Positions 9,541-18,507 are shown, counted from the first letter of the stretch. The stretch: DNA of 64,000 nt from Pseudomonas mendocina (GCF_900636545.1 NZ_LR134290.1:5128838-5192837); one strand, 5' to 3'. The notes: generated by a model from the letters alone, not told the origin. A program made the numbers and translations.

Positions 9541-9585
9541 CAGGAGCGGATTTATCCGCGAATTTCGCGGCTGAAGCCGCTCCTA
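9541..9585. repeat. REP-type palindromic element
   Basis: A 45-base palindrome with outer arms AGGAGCGG/CCGCTCCT and inner arms CCGCGAA/TTCGCGG. It belongs to the 'GGAGCGGCTTCAGCCGC' kind of extragenic palindrome also present at 33069, 37361 and 59141 in this window. It lies between cobJ and the AraC-type gene. Confidence 0.85.
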
Positions 9586-9696
9586 CGGATCAGCGATTGG
9601 TTTTATCCACAGCCCCAGCCATCTGCACAAACGTTCTAGGCATACCCGACAAACGGGTTAAGCTCAGGCGTTCAATTTTCCACTGTGAGCCGGGCG

Positions 9697-10536
9697 ATGA
9701 ACGCGCAATCATGGGTCGACCTCAAGCAGGATGCCGATACCGGCATCGAGGTGATCCGCGCGCATTTCGAGGGCCACGCCTACGATCCGCACTGGCACGA
9801 CAGCTACCTGATCGGCTTCACCGAACAGGGCGTGCAGCAGTTCCATTGCCGCCGTGCGCTGTTCAGCAGCGTCGCCGGGCAGACCTTCTTCCTCGAGCCC
9901 GGCGATATTCACGACGGCCATGCGCCGACGCCGGGCGGTTTCACCTACTCCACGCTCTATCTTGAGCCGGCCTGGCTGGAGCGTGCGCTGCCGGCGTTGT
10001 TCGAGCAGGCGCCTGGCGACTGCCTGCCCGGCGTGCCGCGCACCCAGCCGGACGACCCCGGCCTGCTGCCGTGCATCGCCAACGCCCTGCAGGCATTACG
10101 CGACGGAGAGCCACGCATGGTGCGCGACGCAGCACTCGATGCGCTGCTGGAACGCATCTCGCGCAGCCTGCACTGGCGCCAGCGCCTGCCGGGTAACCCG
10201 CAGATTCCCCACGTGGCCCTGCGCGCCCGCGACTACCTGCATGCGCATTTTCAGCAGAACATCGGCCTCGACGAGCTGGCGCGTGCCTGCGGCGTCGACC
10301 GCTTTCGCCTCAGCCGCGCATTCAAGGCGGCCTTCGGCATCGCCCCGCATGGCTATCTGATCCAACTGCGCCTGGTGCGCGCCCGCCGTCTGCTGGCCCT
10401 CGGTACGGCGCCAGCGGATGTCGCCAGTGATCTGGGCTTCGCCGACCAGAGCCACCTGGGCCGCTGGTTCCGCCGCGCCAATGGCCTGACCCCAGGCGCC
10501 TACCGCAACCGCTGCACAAAGCTTCAAGACCACTGA
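9697..10536 (+). CDS. AraC-family transcriptional regulator with cupin sensor
   Basis: 279 residues from ATG 9697; a GTG at 9685 is possible. The N-terminal half is an AraC-type cupin (DPHWHDSYLIGFTEQGVQQFHC, FLEPGDIHDGHAP). The C-terminal ~100 residues hold two helix-turn-helix motifs: LDELARACGVDRFRLSRAFK and PADVASDLGFADQSHLGRWF, ending with the usual TPGAYR. It is followed 50 bases later by a LysE-family exporter on the same strand; AraC-LysE pairs are common and suggest control of amino-acid or metabolite export, but the ligand cannot be read. An exact DnaA nonamer lies upstream at 9603-9611. Confidence 0.88.
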   Translation: MNAQSWVDLKQDADTGIEVIRAHFEGHAYDPHWHDSYLIGFTEQGVQQFHCRRALFSSVAGQTFFLEPGDIHDGHAPTPGGFTYSTLYLEPAWLERALPALFEQAPGDCLPGVPRTQPDDPGLLPCIANALQALRDGEPRMVRDAALDALLERISRSLHWRQRLPGNPQIPHVALRARDYLHAHFQQNIGLDELARACGVDRFRLSRAFKAAFGIAPHGYLIQLRLVRARRLLALGTAPADVASDLGFADQSHLGRWFRRANGLTPGAYRNRCTKLQDH

Positions 10537-10586
10537 GCGAGCCCTTCGGACAATCGCGCCATAGCCTCGATATGGAGCGACTCCCA

Positions 10587-11207
10587 ATGCCCTTCACTGC
10601 CATGAGCCAGTGGCTGCCCTTTATCCTGTTCGCCTCGGTGGCGTCGATTACCCCCGGCCCGACCAACCTGCTGATCCTCGGCAGTGCTGCCCGCTTTGGC
10701 CTGTCCATTGCCCTGGCCATCGCGGTCGGGGCGAGCCTGAGCGCCAGCCTGATGCTGCTGGTGGTCGGCCTGGGTCTCGGCGAACTGCTGGCCCACGCCC
10801 CGCTGCTGCAGACGACGATGAGCTGGGCCGGCGCCGCCTGGATCAGCTGGATGGCCTACAAGCTGATGCGCGCCGATGCGGCTGGCCTGGACGAGCACGG
10901 CGTCGACCGGCGCCAGGGCTTCGTCCAAGGCGCCGGCTTGCAGTTGATCAACCCCAAGACCTGGTTGATGACCCTGTCGGTCACGGCGATCTTTCTCGAC
11001 GGCCAGGCTTCGTTCGGCGCGGTAGCAAGCTACGCGACGCTGTTCATGCTGGTGTCCACGCCCTGCCTGCTAGCCTGGGGCCTGCTCGGCATCGGCAGCG
11101 CGCGCCTGTTGCGACCACCGGCCAGGCTGCTGTTGTTCAACCGCTGCATGGCCCTGTTGCTGCTGACTTCGGTGTGGGTGCCGTTGCTGTCCCAGCTTCG
11201 CGGCTGA
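10587..11207 (+). CDS. LysE/RhtB-family exporter
   Basis: 206 residues from ATG 10587 (a GGAG lies about ten bases upstream); ATG 10572 is a less likely start. Six hydrophobic segments are visible and the family signature ITPGPTNLLILGSAARFG sits at the end of the first, with LINPKTWLMTLSV in the fourth. Such carriers export amino acids or related small metabolites by proton antiport from the inner membrane. Adjacent downstream of an AraC regulator. The 3' end carries a CAGCTTC...GAAGCTG hairpin (11193-11212) shared with the convergent GlxA-type gene. Confidence 0.88.
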   Translation: MPFTAMSQWLPFILFASVASITPGPTNLLILGSAARFGLSIALAIAVGASLSASLMLLVVGLGLGELLAHAPLLQTTMSWAGAAWISWMAYKLMRADAAGLDEHGVDRRQGFVQGAGLQLINPKTWLMTLSVTAIFLDGQASFGAVASYATLFMLVSTPCLLAWGLLGIGSARLLRPPARLLLFNRCMALLLLTSVWVPLLSQLRG

Positions 11208-11213
11208 AGCTGC

Positions 11214-12197
11214 TTACGCCGTGGGTTTGGTTTGGCGGCGCATCGCCCCAGGCGTGGTACCGAAGCGCTGGCGGAACAGCTTGCCCAGATGGCTGGCATC
11301 GCTGACGCCGATCTCGTCGGCAAGCTGCGCCAGGCTGTGGCTGGAGTTGAGCAGACGCCAGCGCACGTGCTGCAGGCGCAGTTCATTCCAGTATTCGCGT
11401 GCACTCATGCCCTGGCTGGCTTGGAACAGGCGATCGAGCTGACGGCGGCTGATGCCAACACTGGCCGCCAGTTGCTCGATGCCGTCGGCACTGGCCAGGC
11501 CGTGGCGCATCAGCGCGATGGCGCGGTCGACATGGCGCTCGCCACTCGGCGCCGTGTGCAGCGAACGCAGTGCGTGCTGGCCGCTGCGTGTCTCGTCCAC
11601 CAGCATGTCGGCCAAGCCCTTGAGCGCCCGCGCCCGACCACTGCCCTGGGCCAGCAGCTCCACCGCCAGGTCGATGGCGGCTGTGCCACCGGCGCAGGAA
11701 ATCCGTGCGCCATCGAGGCAATACAGTCGCTCACGAGCCAGGCGCAAATGCGGAAAGCTGGCGCGAAATTCCGCCTCATGGCGCCAGTGCACCGCCACCC
11801 GATGCCCATCGAGCAGCCCGCAGGCGGCAAGCAGGAAGCTGGCATTGTCGATCGCCACCAGCTTCACTCCGGCGCGGGCGGCACGCCGCAGCAAAGGCTG
11901 GAAGGCCGGAGCCAGCGCGGCAGTGGCCTGCGCGTTGCGCCCGCCGAACAGCACCAGGTAGTCGAAGTCGGCCAGATCGAGTTGTTCCGGCGTGGCCTCA
12001 ATACGCAGCGCCGCACCGCTGCTGGACTGAACATGCCCAGGCTGCAGGCCGAGAATCGTCCAGGCGCAGTAGCGCTGACGGCTGTAGTCCTCGTCGTCGG
12101 CGCTGAAGCGCAACTTGTCGAGAAAGCCACCGAAGGGCAGCAGGGCGAACTCCGGCAGCGGCAGCAGGAGAAAACGCAGATCGGGGCATTCGGCCAT
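11214..12197 (-). CDS. GlxA-type AraC transcriptional regulator (DJ-1/PfpI + HTH)
   Basis: 327 residues. N-terminal DJ-1/PfpI-like domain (about 8-190) with FLLLPLPEFALLPFGGFLD, DYLVLFGGRN and VAIDNASFLLAACGLLDG, the last in place of the nucleophile elbow; the position usually taken by cysteine is alanine/serine, as in regulators of this class that have lost enzyme activity. C-terminal AraC helix-turn-helix pair (IEQLAASVGISRRQLDRLF, LAQLADEIGVSDASHLGKLF). These regulators often control amine or betaine catabolism. It is divergent from a second LysE-type exporter at 12292, which is the natural candidate target. Confidence 0.87.
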   Translation of the reverse strand: MAECPDLRFLLLPLPEFALLPFGGFLDKLRFSADDEDYSRQRYCAWTILGLQPGHVQSSSGAALRIEATPEQLDLADFDYLVLFGGRNAQATAALAPAFQPLLRRAARAGVKLVAIDNASFLLAACGLLDGHRVAVHWRHEAEFRASFPHLRLARERLYCLDGARISCAGGTAAIDLAVELLAQGSGRARALKGLADMLVDETRSGQHALRSLHTAPSGERHVDRAIALMRHGLASADGIEQLAASVGISRRQLDRLFQASQGMSAREYWNELRLQHVRWRLLNSSHSLAQLADEIGVSDASHLGKLFRQRFGTTPGAMRRQTKPTA

Positions 12198-12291
12198 GGC
12201 AGTCCAGAATCAACCGTTAGATGACCAGAATCTACCTCAATCACGACACTGTCGCTGACTAGACTGGCCGCGCATTCACAGGAGACCCCGC

Positions 12292-12903
12292 ATGGCCCTC
12301 GAACTCTGGCTCGTCTACTTCGTCGCCACCCTCGGCCTGGCGCTGACGCCCGGCCCCAACAGCCTGCTGGCGCTGACTCACGGCGGACTGTACGGCGCGC
12401 GTATGGCGCTGGCCACCATCCTTGGCGGCGTGGTCGGCTTCAGCACCTTGATCGCCCTGGCTATGTTCGGCCTCAGCGCGCTGCTCAAGACCGCGCCCAC
12501 CGCGCTGCTGGCGCTGAAGTGGATCGGTGGCGCCTACCTGATCTGGCTGGGCGTGCAACTGTGGCGTTCGCCGCCGATGAACCTGACCCTGACCGACAGC
12601 GGCACCCGCCCCGGCGCCGCCCGGCTGTTTCGCCAGGGCCTGCTGTCGGCGTTGTCCAATCCCAAGGTGATCCTGTTCTACGGCGCCTTCCTGCCGCAGT
12701 TCCTCGACCCACAGCGCGGCCTGGCCGTGCAGTTCGTGGTGATGGCAGCGACCTTCGCCGTGGTCGAGTTCCTCGTCGAGCTGCTGCTGGCGCTGCTGGC
12801 CTTCCGCGTGCGGCCCTGGCTGCAACGGGGCGGCCGCACCTTCAACCGCAGTTGCGGCGTGCTCTTCGTGCTGATCGGCGTGGCGCTGCCACTGGCGCGT
12901 TGA
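12292..12903 (+). CDS. LysE/RhtB-family exporter
   Basis: 203 residues. Same fold as the exporter at 10587: first segment LGLALTPGPNSLLALTHGG carries the LysE/RhtB signature, and LSNPKVILFYGAFLPQFL is the conserved fourth-segment loop. Six hydrophobic stretches; inner membrane. A good AGGAG ribosome site precedes the ATG. It is divergent from the GlxA-type regulator (95-base shared promoter region). The substrate is unknown; RhtB relatives export homoserine, threonine or lysine. Confidence 0.88.
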   Translation: MALELWLVYFVATLGLALTPGPNSLLALTHGGLYGARMALATILGGVVGFSTLIALAMFGLSALLKTAPTALLALKWIGGAYLIWLGVQLWRSPPMNLTLTDSGTRPGAARLFRQGLLSALSNPKVILFYGAFLPQFLDPQRGLAVQFVVMAATFAVVEFLVELLLALLAFRVRPWLQRGGRTFNRSCGVLFVLIGVALPLAR

Positions 12904-13044
12904 GGCGAACAGCTATGGGGTGAGTGTTATCCACCTCACAGCCTGGGGACATAGCCTTGCCAGCAGGGCAATGGCCGATAGAATGCCCCGGCACAAGGAT
13001 GCGCCATCCGGGCGAAATTCGATAACCGATTAAGGACGATCAAC

Positions 13045-14055
13045 ATGCGCTATGTTCACTGCCTGCCAGTGGTTTTTTCCAGCCTGATTCTGGGCTGCGC
13101 CGTCACACCCGAGCAGAACGAAGCAGACCTCAACGCCAAGCTACCTGCAATGACACTGGAGAGCGTGCTGCCCTCGGCAGAGGAAAACGCGTACTGCAAG
13201 CGGCACATGGATAGCGACATTCTCTACGGAGTGGGCACTGCGCTGTTCAATGAGAATGACGTGGCAAGCGCCAAAAGCTGCCTGATCTTTGCCGCCCCCG
13301 AACATCACCGGGCCTTCTGCTACCTGTCGTTGATTGCCGACAGAGACCAGCAGAAATCCCAGGCCGACAGGGATCAGGAGTCCTTCAGCTACATGGCCTA
13401 CGCCGCGAGCCAGAACGACTGGTGCGCAGAGTACGGCATGTGGCGCGTCTACCAGATCGGCAGCAAAGGGGTCGAACGTGATCCGGAACTCGCCAAACGC
13501 TGGCTGGAACGCTCGGCTCTGCATGGCTACAACGAATCCCAGAACGCTCTTGTCTATCGCTATGAAGCGGATGGTGACCTCGTTTCCAGCCTGGCCTGGT
13601 CACGCATACTCGGCGACGAGCAAGCCGACCAGCAGGACCAGCTGCGCCAGAAGATGGATGCCAAGCAGCTCGCCGCCAGTGACAAGCTCTATGAGCGCCT
13701 CACCAAACAAGTCACCAGCAAGGAAACGATGTACGCGGAAGCACGCGAAGAGGATATCGGCCGTTACTCCGCCACCATTCACCTCGCCGTACCGCAGGCT
13801 CTCGACGGCATGAACACCGAACAACGCCGTGAATTCATCCGGGAGACCCTGGCCATCGCGCTCGAAAACGATCAGATCGAGAGCCGCGAACAGGTCGCGC
13901 TCTACATGATGATGACGCGCAGCGCCCGGCTGAAAGGCATCACTACCGACGTACTGGCCAACGAACAGCTACTGGCGATTCTGCACAACGACGAGCTGAC
14001 TTTGGCCGAGGCGCAAGCTCAGGCCCAGGGCGTGATCGACGCCGCCTACCCGTAA
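13045..14055 (+). CDS. Sel1-repeat-like lipoprotein, function unknown
   Basis: 336 residues. An N-terminal lipoprotein signal ends in the lipobox LILGC (Cys about residue 18), so the mature protein should be membrane anchored, probably in the outer membrane. The middle region (about 95-175) has Sel1/TPR-like helices, clearest in GVERDPELAKRWLERSALHGYNES. The C-terminal part is charged and helical with no recognised family. Codon use resembles the neighbourhood but GC is slightly lower. It is a single-gene unit with a strong terminator. Sel1 proteins mediate protein contacts; nothing more specific can be said. Confidence 0.75.
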   Translation: MRYVHCLPVVFSSLILGCAVTPEQNEADLNAKLPAMTLESVLPSAEENAYCKRHMDSDILYGVGTALFNENDVASAKSCLIFAAPEHHRAFCYLSLIADRDQQKSQADRDQESFSYMAYAASQNDWCAEYGMWRVYQIGSKGVERDPELAKRWLERSALHGYNESQNALVYRYEADGDLVSSLAWSRILGDEQADQQDQLRQKMDAKQLAASDKLYERLTKQVTSKETMYAEAREEDIGRYSATIHLAVPQALDGMNTEQRREFIRETLAIALENDQIESREQVALYMMMTRSARLKGITTDVLANEQLLAILHNDELTLAEAQAQAQGVIDAAYP

Positions 14056-14081
14056 CGCTCGAACCCTGGCGCAACTCTGCA

Positions 14082-14115
14082 ACGCAGCCCACGGCAAACC
14101 GTGGGCTGCGTCGTT
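14082..14115 (+). terminator. intrinsic terminator after the lipoprotein gene
   Basis: A perfect 13-base stem ACGCAGCCCACGG/CCGTGGGCTGCGT with a CAAA loop (14082-14111), followed by a short CGTTT. It separates the convergent lipoprotein and flavin reductase genes and may act in both directions; the T-tract is weak. Confidence 0.8.
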
Positions 14116-14685
14116 TCAGGCTTTCACTGCCTCACCTATCGCGTAGTAATGCCCGCCTGCCACGTGATGCAGGCTGCGCAGGCTCGGGTCGGCCGTTTCG
14201 AAATGCCAGCGACCGTCGCGGAACACCCGCTCATCGGCCCAGGCCGCGATCACCTCGCCGATGAACAGGTCGTAAGCTTGCTGGTTGTGCCGCTCATCGA
14301 TCAGCCGGCAGACCAGCCAGGCCGAGCAGCCCGCCACCAGCGGCAGATCGTAGCCTTCCAGGGTGAACAGCTCGACGCCGGCATGGGCCAGCTTGGCCGG
14401 GTCATCGGCCAGGCTGGCGCTGCCCACCGCTTGGGTCAGTTGCAGTTGCGCCACGGTCGGTACCTGGATGGCGAACAGGCCGCTGCCCTCGATCAGCGCA
14501 CGGGTGCGAGTGGCCTTGTCTAGCACCACGGTGAGCTTCGGCGGGTCGAAATCCAGGGCGCAGCACCAGGCTGCTGCCATGACGTTATCCACAGCCTGGT
14601 AGCGGGCCGACACCAGCACGGTGGGGCCATGATTGAGCAGGCGGTACGCCTTGGCCAGGTCGACGGGACGGATCGACGCGTTCAT
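14116..14685 (-). CDS. flavin reductase-like domain protein
   Basis: 189 residues from ATG 14685, which has an AGGAG site six bases upstream. The fold is that of the FMN-binding flavin reductase-like family (flavoredoxin/DIM6-NTAB type): TVLVSARYQAVDNVMAAAWCCALDFDPPKLTVVLDKATRTRALIEGSGLFAIQVP, quoted here in parts, covers the FMN site with the C-x-A..L-x-F-x-P-P pattern (residues about 20-75), followed by the conserved acidic SAWLVCRLIDE region. Such proteins use NAD(P)H to reduce flavins or sulfur/nitroso substrates. The physiological partner is not evident from neighbours. Confidence 0.8.
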   Translation of the reverse strand: MNASIRPVDLAKAYRLLNHGPTVLVSARYQAVDNVMAAAWCCALDFDPPKLTVVLDKATRTRALIEGSGLFAIQVPTVAQLQLTQAVGSASLADDPAKLAHAGVELFTLEGYDLPLVAGCSAWLVCRLIDERHNQQAYDLFIGEVIAAWADERVFRDGRWHFETADPSLRSLHHVAGGHYYAIGEAVKA

Positions 14686-14767
14686 GCAAACTCCTGAAAG
14701 CGAAAAAGGCCCCGCATGCTGGCCCTTGAAGACCCGCATCGCAAGCGCCTGCAACAGTGGTTATGGA

Positions 14768-14842
14768 TCAGCACTCCTGCGTGGCCGGGCGCAGGACGAT
14801 CTCGTTGATGTCGACGTAGTTGGGCTGAGGTCGCTCACGGCA
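14768..14842 (-). pseudogene. C-terminal remnant of a short-chain dehydrogenase
   Basis: On the minus strand an open frame ending at the TGA 14768-14770 reads QPNYVDINEIVLRPATQEC, the typical C terminus of YdfG-like short-chain dehydrogenases (VDINEIVLRP). No start codon or Rossmann fold remains upstream (to higher coordinates); only about 20-25 codons survive. It occupies the 254-base gap between the flavin reductase and the MHS carrier and is best read as the leftover of a deletion. Confidence 0.6.
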
Positions 14843-14903
14843 ACGCCATCGTCGCCTGCGAAGCGCTGCGCGCAGGGCGCAGCCGATAACGTCTAACCTG
14901 ATC

Positions 14904-14918
14904 GCCAGACCGTCTGGC
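14904..14918. promoter_or_regulatory. operator-like inverted repeat upstream of the MHS carrier
   Basis: GCCAGAC-C-GTCTGGC is a perfect 7-1-7 palindrome, 22 bases before the start of the carrier gene, nested in outer arms CCTGAT/ATCAGG (14897-14902 and 14925-14930). The core AGACCGTCT is like sites bound by TetR-family repressors. No regulator gene is adjacent, so the assignment is only by shape. Confidence 0.5.
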
Positions 14919-14939
14919 TCGAGCATCAGGAGAGGACGT

Positions 14940-16244
14940 ATGAACGCCGCAGCCCACGGTCAGCAGGTCAGCCCGGCCACCTTGCACAAGGTGATCGCCG
15001 CCTCGGCCATCGGTAACTTCGTCGAGTGGTTCGACTTCGCCGTCTACGGCTTTCTCGCCGTAACCATCGCCTCACTGTTCTTTCCGCCGGGCAATCCGAC
15101 CCTGGCGCTGCTGCAGACCTTCGCCGTGTTCGCCGTATCGTTCGCCCTGCGCCCGCTGGGCGGGATCGTCTTCGGCATTCTTGGCGACCGCATCGGCCGC
15201 AAGCGCGTGCTGTCGATCACCGTGCTGCTGATGGCCGGTGCCACCACGCTGATCGGCCTGCTGCCCACCTACGCCAGCATCGGCTTGCTCGCACCGCTGC
15301 TGCTGGCGCTGGCGCGCTGCCTGCAAGGTTTTTCCGCCGGTGGCGAATACGCCGGCGCCTGCGCCTTCGTCATGGAGCACGCGCCGACCGAACAGAAAGC
15401 CCGCTATGGCAGCTTCGTGCCAGTGTCGACCTTCCTCGCCTTCGCCTCGGCAGCCGGCCTGGTGTTCGGCCTCGACCAACTGATCAGCAGCGAGCAGATG
15501 CAGGCCTGGGGCTGGCGCCTGCCCTTTTTGATCGCCGCGCCACTGGGCCTGGTGGGCCTGTATATGCGCCTGCGCCTGGACGAATCGCCGGCCTTCAAGG
15601 CGATGGCCGCCGAACCCGCGCCGGAACATTCGCCGCTGATGGAAACCCTGCGCCTGCACGGTGCGACCATCGCCTGCCTGGGCGCCTTCATTTCGGCCAC
15701 AGCGCTGTCGTTCTACATGTTCACCACATATCTCACCACCTACATGCAGGTGGTCGGCGGCGCCACGCGGCCGACCGCCCTGTTGGCCAGCCTGATGGCG
15801 CTGACCTTCGCCGGGCTGCTGTGTCCCTTGGTCGGGCGCTATTCGGATCGCGTCGGCCGTCGGCGCACCATCCTCACCGCTGGTGTGGCGCTGATCGTCG
15901 CGGTGTACCCGGCCTTCACCCTCGCCACCTCCGGTGCGCTGCTGCCGTCGGCGCTGGGCGCCATGCTGCTGGCCGTCGGCGCGGTGATCTGCGGCGTGGT
16001 GACGGCGGTGCTGCTGTCCGAGCAGTTCCCTACCCGGGTGCGCTACACCGCCTCGGCCTTCACCTACAACCTGGCCTATACGATCTTCGGCGGCACCGCA
16101 CCGCTGGTCGCCACCTGGCTGATCGAGCAGACCGGCGACCGCATGTCACCGGCCTACTACCTGATCGTCATCGCCCTGATCGCCCTGGCTGGCGGCCTGG
16201 CGCTGCCAGAGTCATCGAAACGGCCGCTGAACTACCAGCGCTGA
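14940..16244 (+). CDS. MFS transporter, metabolite:H+ symporter (MHS) family
   Basis: 434 residues with about 12 hydrophobic segments. Family marks: GNFVEWFDFAVYGFLA in the first segment, the loop 2-3 motif GILGDRIGRKRVLS, LQGFSAGGEYAGACAF and the second-half loop GRYSDRVGRRRTI. MHS carriers (KgtP, ProP, ShiA and others) import organic acids, osmolytes or aromatic acids with protons across the inner membrane; the specific substrate is not readable. AGGAG ribosome site just upstream. Tail-to-tail with the TonB receptor gene, only four bases apart. Confidence 0.9.
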   Translation: MNAAAHGQQVSPATLHKVIAASAIGNFVEWFDFAVYGFLAVTIASLFFPPGNPTLALLQTFAVFAVSFALRPLGGIVFGILGDRIGRKRVLSITVLLMAGATTLIGLLPTYASIGLLAPLLLALARCLQGFSAGGEYAGACAFVMEHAPTEQKARYGSFVPVSTFLAFASAAGLVFGLDQLISSEQMQAWGWRLPFLIAAPLGLVGLYMRLRLDESPAFKAMAAEPAPEHSPLMETLRLHGATIACLGAFISATALSFYMFTTYLTTYMQVVGGATRPTALLASLMALTFAGLLCPLVGRYSDRVGRRRTILTAGVALIVAVYPAFTLATSGALLPSALGAMLLAVGAVICGVVTAVLLSEQFPTRVRYTASAFTYNLAYTIFGGTAPLVATWLIEQTGDRMSPAYYLIVIALIALAGGLALPESSKRPLNYQR

Positions 16245-16248
16245 GCGA

Positions 16249-18507
16249 TCAATACGCCACCGAATAGCTGAGGCCATAGGTGCGCCCGGCTGCCGGCAGG
16301 CTGGAGATGGCGCCGTAGGTGGCCTCGGCCTGCTGGCCGTAGACGGTCTTGTAGTCGCGGTTGGCCAGGTTATAGACACCGAAACCGACCTCGCCGCCCA
16401 GCCAGGGCGCATGGGCGATCAGGTCGACCACGGTATAGCCCTGGATCTTGGTCGCCGGGGTGGCGCGGATGGTTGGGCTGATCGCGGCGGACTGGGCGTC
16501 GTCGTAGGCACGGTCGCTGCCACCCACGGTGAGCGCCTGCAGGCGCACGCCATAGCCATCGAGGAAGCGCCAGTCGCTATAGACGGTGGCCTTCAGCGGC
16601 GAGACGCGGAAGGCATTGAGCTCGCGCCAGTTGCCAGCGGCGTCCTTGTACTGGCCACGGGTGTAGGCCAGGGTGCCGCCCAGCGTCCAGCCCTCGGCGA
16701 CCGGCACCTGCAGGTTACCCTCGGCGCCCCATACGCGCTCGTCGGTGTCGGCCACCGAGACGCTGAAATCGCGGTTGAACTGCACCACCTTATCGGAGGT
16801 GTTGTAGAAGGCGGTGACCCCGGCGTTCAGGCCGCTGGCATCGCCCAAGCGCCAGCCCAGTTCGTAGTTGTTGACCTTGATCGAATCGATGCTGCTGCTA
16901 TCGATGACGAAGCTGGCCGGCACATCGCGCAGCATGCGCTGGGTGTCGGGCAGGCTGAAGCCCTGGGAGAAGTTGGCGAACAGTTGCTGAGTGTCGGTCA
17001 GCTTGTACACCGCCCCTAAGTTGAACAGGGTCTCGCTGTGGCGCACGTTGCCGCCTTCCAGGGTGCGCGCCTGGTAGCCGGCCACGGTCGCCGCGGTGAC
17101 GGCCTCGCCATAGGGGATGGAATCGTCCACCTCGTTGCGGATGGTTTCGCGGCGCACCCCAGCCTGCAGGCTGAGGCGCTCGGTAAGCTGGTAGTCGCCC
17201 TGGAGGAACGCGCCGGTCTTGCTCACTTCCACATCCGGGCCCATGGAGGAGCTGTAGGTCTCGCGGTAGTTAAGGCCGTTGCTGGTGAAGAAGCTGTTGA
17301 AGTCGTAGAACTGGCCGTCCTGACGATCCTGTTCGCGCTCGTGATCGAGGCCATAGCTCAGTTGCAGATCGCGTCCAGCCAGCTCGAAGCCTTTCTGCAA
17401 AGCGGTGCGCACGCCCCAGACGTCGATGTCGGTGCTCGACTGCATCACCACGTTGGCCACGCCACCGGGCAACGCGGCATTGGCCGCACGGCTGGCGAAG
17501 GGGAACCAGCGCGACTTTTCCTTGCGGTAGTAGGCTTCGGCGGTCAGTTGCTGGCCACCCAGCAGGTCGCGGTTGAGGTACTGCACATTGGCGCCGTAAT
17601 GACGGGTGCGCGGCTGGTCGTCGAGCTGCAGGCCATCCACGGCCTTGTGGCTGGGGGCAGCGCTGTTGAGCAGGACGTTGAGATTGGGGCCGTAATCCGG
17701 GCCGTAGTCGCTGTCCTGCTCGTCGTCGTAGTAGCGCACGCCGCCGCTCAGTTGCTGGTCGTCGTCCAGGTGCCAGGTCAGGCGGCCGTTGAAGTCGAAG
17801 CTGGTGGTGTCCTGGCGGTCGGTCTGGGAGATTTCCGGGCCGATGCGATCACCGTCGGCATCGCGAATCTCGCCTTGCTTGGTGAAACTCAGGCCGGCGA
17901 AACCGCTGACCGCGCCCTGGTGGAAAGCGGCGGTCTGCGAGGCCTCGTAGGCCATGGCGTCACGCGCCGCCTTGCCGGGGGTGCGCAGGCCGATGCGGCT
18001 GCTGAAGTCGCTGGTTTCATCGTCGGCATTGCGCGTGATGATGTTGATCAGGCCGCCGGTGGCGCCGGCGCCGTAGATGCTGGTGGCACCGGAGATCACC
18101 TCGATGCGCTCGATCATCGCCGGGTTGATGCTGTTGAGCTGGCGCGAACCATCACGCGAGCCGGTCAGCGGTACGCCGTCGATCATCACCTGCACGGTGC
18201 GCCCGCGCATAGTCATGCCGTAGTTGCTGGTGGTGCCGCTGCTCGGCGCCAAGGAAGGCACGAGCTGGCCGAGGATATCGGCGGTGGAGCGCCCGGCTGC
18301 GGCCTGTTCGGCAACCTGTTCGTGCTCGATGCTGTACACCGTGCCGGCGATCTCGGCGACGCTCTTGGCCGAACGGGTGGCGGTGACCACCACCGGGCCG
18401 AGCTCCTGAACCTGGCTGGTCGCGGTGTCGTCGGCCTGCGCGTGGAGCGCGCCGCTCACCGCCAGGCTGAGCAAGGTGACCTGCATGGATGCCGAAAGAT
18501 GCCTCAT
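16249..18507 (-). CDS. TonB-dependent siderophore receptor (IutA-like)
   Basis: 752 residues from ATG 18507 (MRHLSASMQVTLLSLAV), a Sec signal peptide ending near ALHAQA. The plug domain (about 40-150) has VVVTATRSAKSVAEIAG, the TonB-box region, and GMTMRGRTVQVMIDGVPL, ERIEVISGATSIYGAGATGG. The rest is a 22-strand beta barrel ending SYSVAY. Sequence blocks such as FANFSQGFSLPDTQRMLRD are like the aerobactin/rhizobactin receptor group, so a hydroxamate-citrate siderophore is the best guess. Last gene of a three-gene minus-strand unit behind a Fur-type site; 22 bases downstream of the RhtX-like carrier. Confidence 0.88.
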   Translation of the reverse strand: MRHLSASMQVTLLSLAVSGALHAQADDTATSQVQELGPVVVTATRSAKSVAEIAGTVYSIEHEQVAEQAAAGRSTADILGQLVPSLAPSSGTTSNYGMTMRGRTVQVMIDGVPLTGSRDGSRQLNSINPAMIERIEVISGATSIYGAGATGGLINIITRNADDETSDFSSRIGLRTPGKAARDAMAYEASQTAAFHQGAVSGFAGLSFTKQGEIRDADGDRIGPEISQTDRQDTTSFDFNGRLTWHLDDDQQLSGGVRYYDDEQDSDYGPDYGPNLNVLLNSAAPSHKAVDGLQLDDQPRTRHYGANVQYLNRDLLGGQQLTAEAYYRKEKSRWFPFASRAANAALPGGVANVVMQSSTDIDVWGVRTALQKGFELAGRDLQLSYGLDHEREQDRQDGQFYDFNSFFTSNGLNYRETYSSSMGPDVEVSKTGAFLQGDYQLTERLSLQAGVRRETIRNEVDDSIPYGEAVTAATVAGYQARTLEGGNVRHSETLFNLGAVYKLTDTQQLFANFSQGFSLPDTQRMLRDVPASFVIDSSSIDSIKVNNYELGWRLGDASGLNAGVTAFYNTSDKVVQFNRDFSVSVADTDERVWGAEGNLQVPVAEGWTLGGTLAYTRGQYKDAAGNWRELNAFRVSPLKATVYSDWRFLDGYGVRLQALTVGGSDRAYDDAQSAAISPTIRATPATKIQGYTVVDLIAHAPWLGGEVGFGVYNLANRDYKTVYGQQAEATYGAISSLPAAGRTYGLSYSVAY

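Noticed and set aside
10206-10217. CCCCACGTGGCC as a second parS
   Set aside because: Only the central eight bases match; both flanks differ from GTTCCACGTGGAAC.
11193-11212. CAGCTTC/GAAGCTG hairpin as a terminator between convergent genes
   Set aside because: Overlaps coding sequence and lacks a T-tract on either strand.
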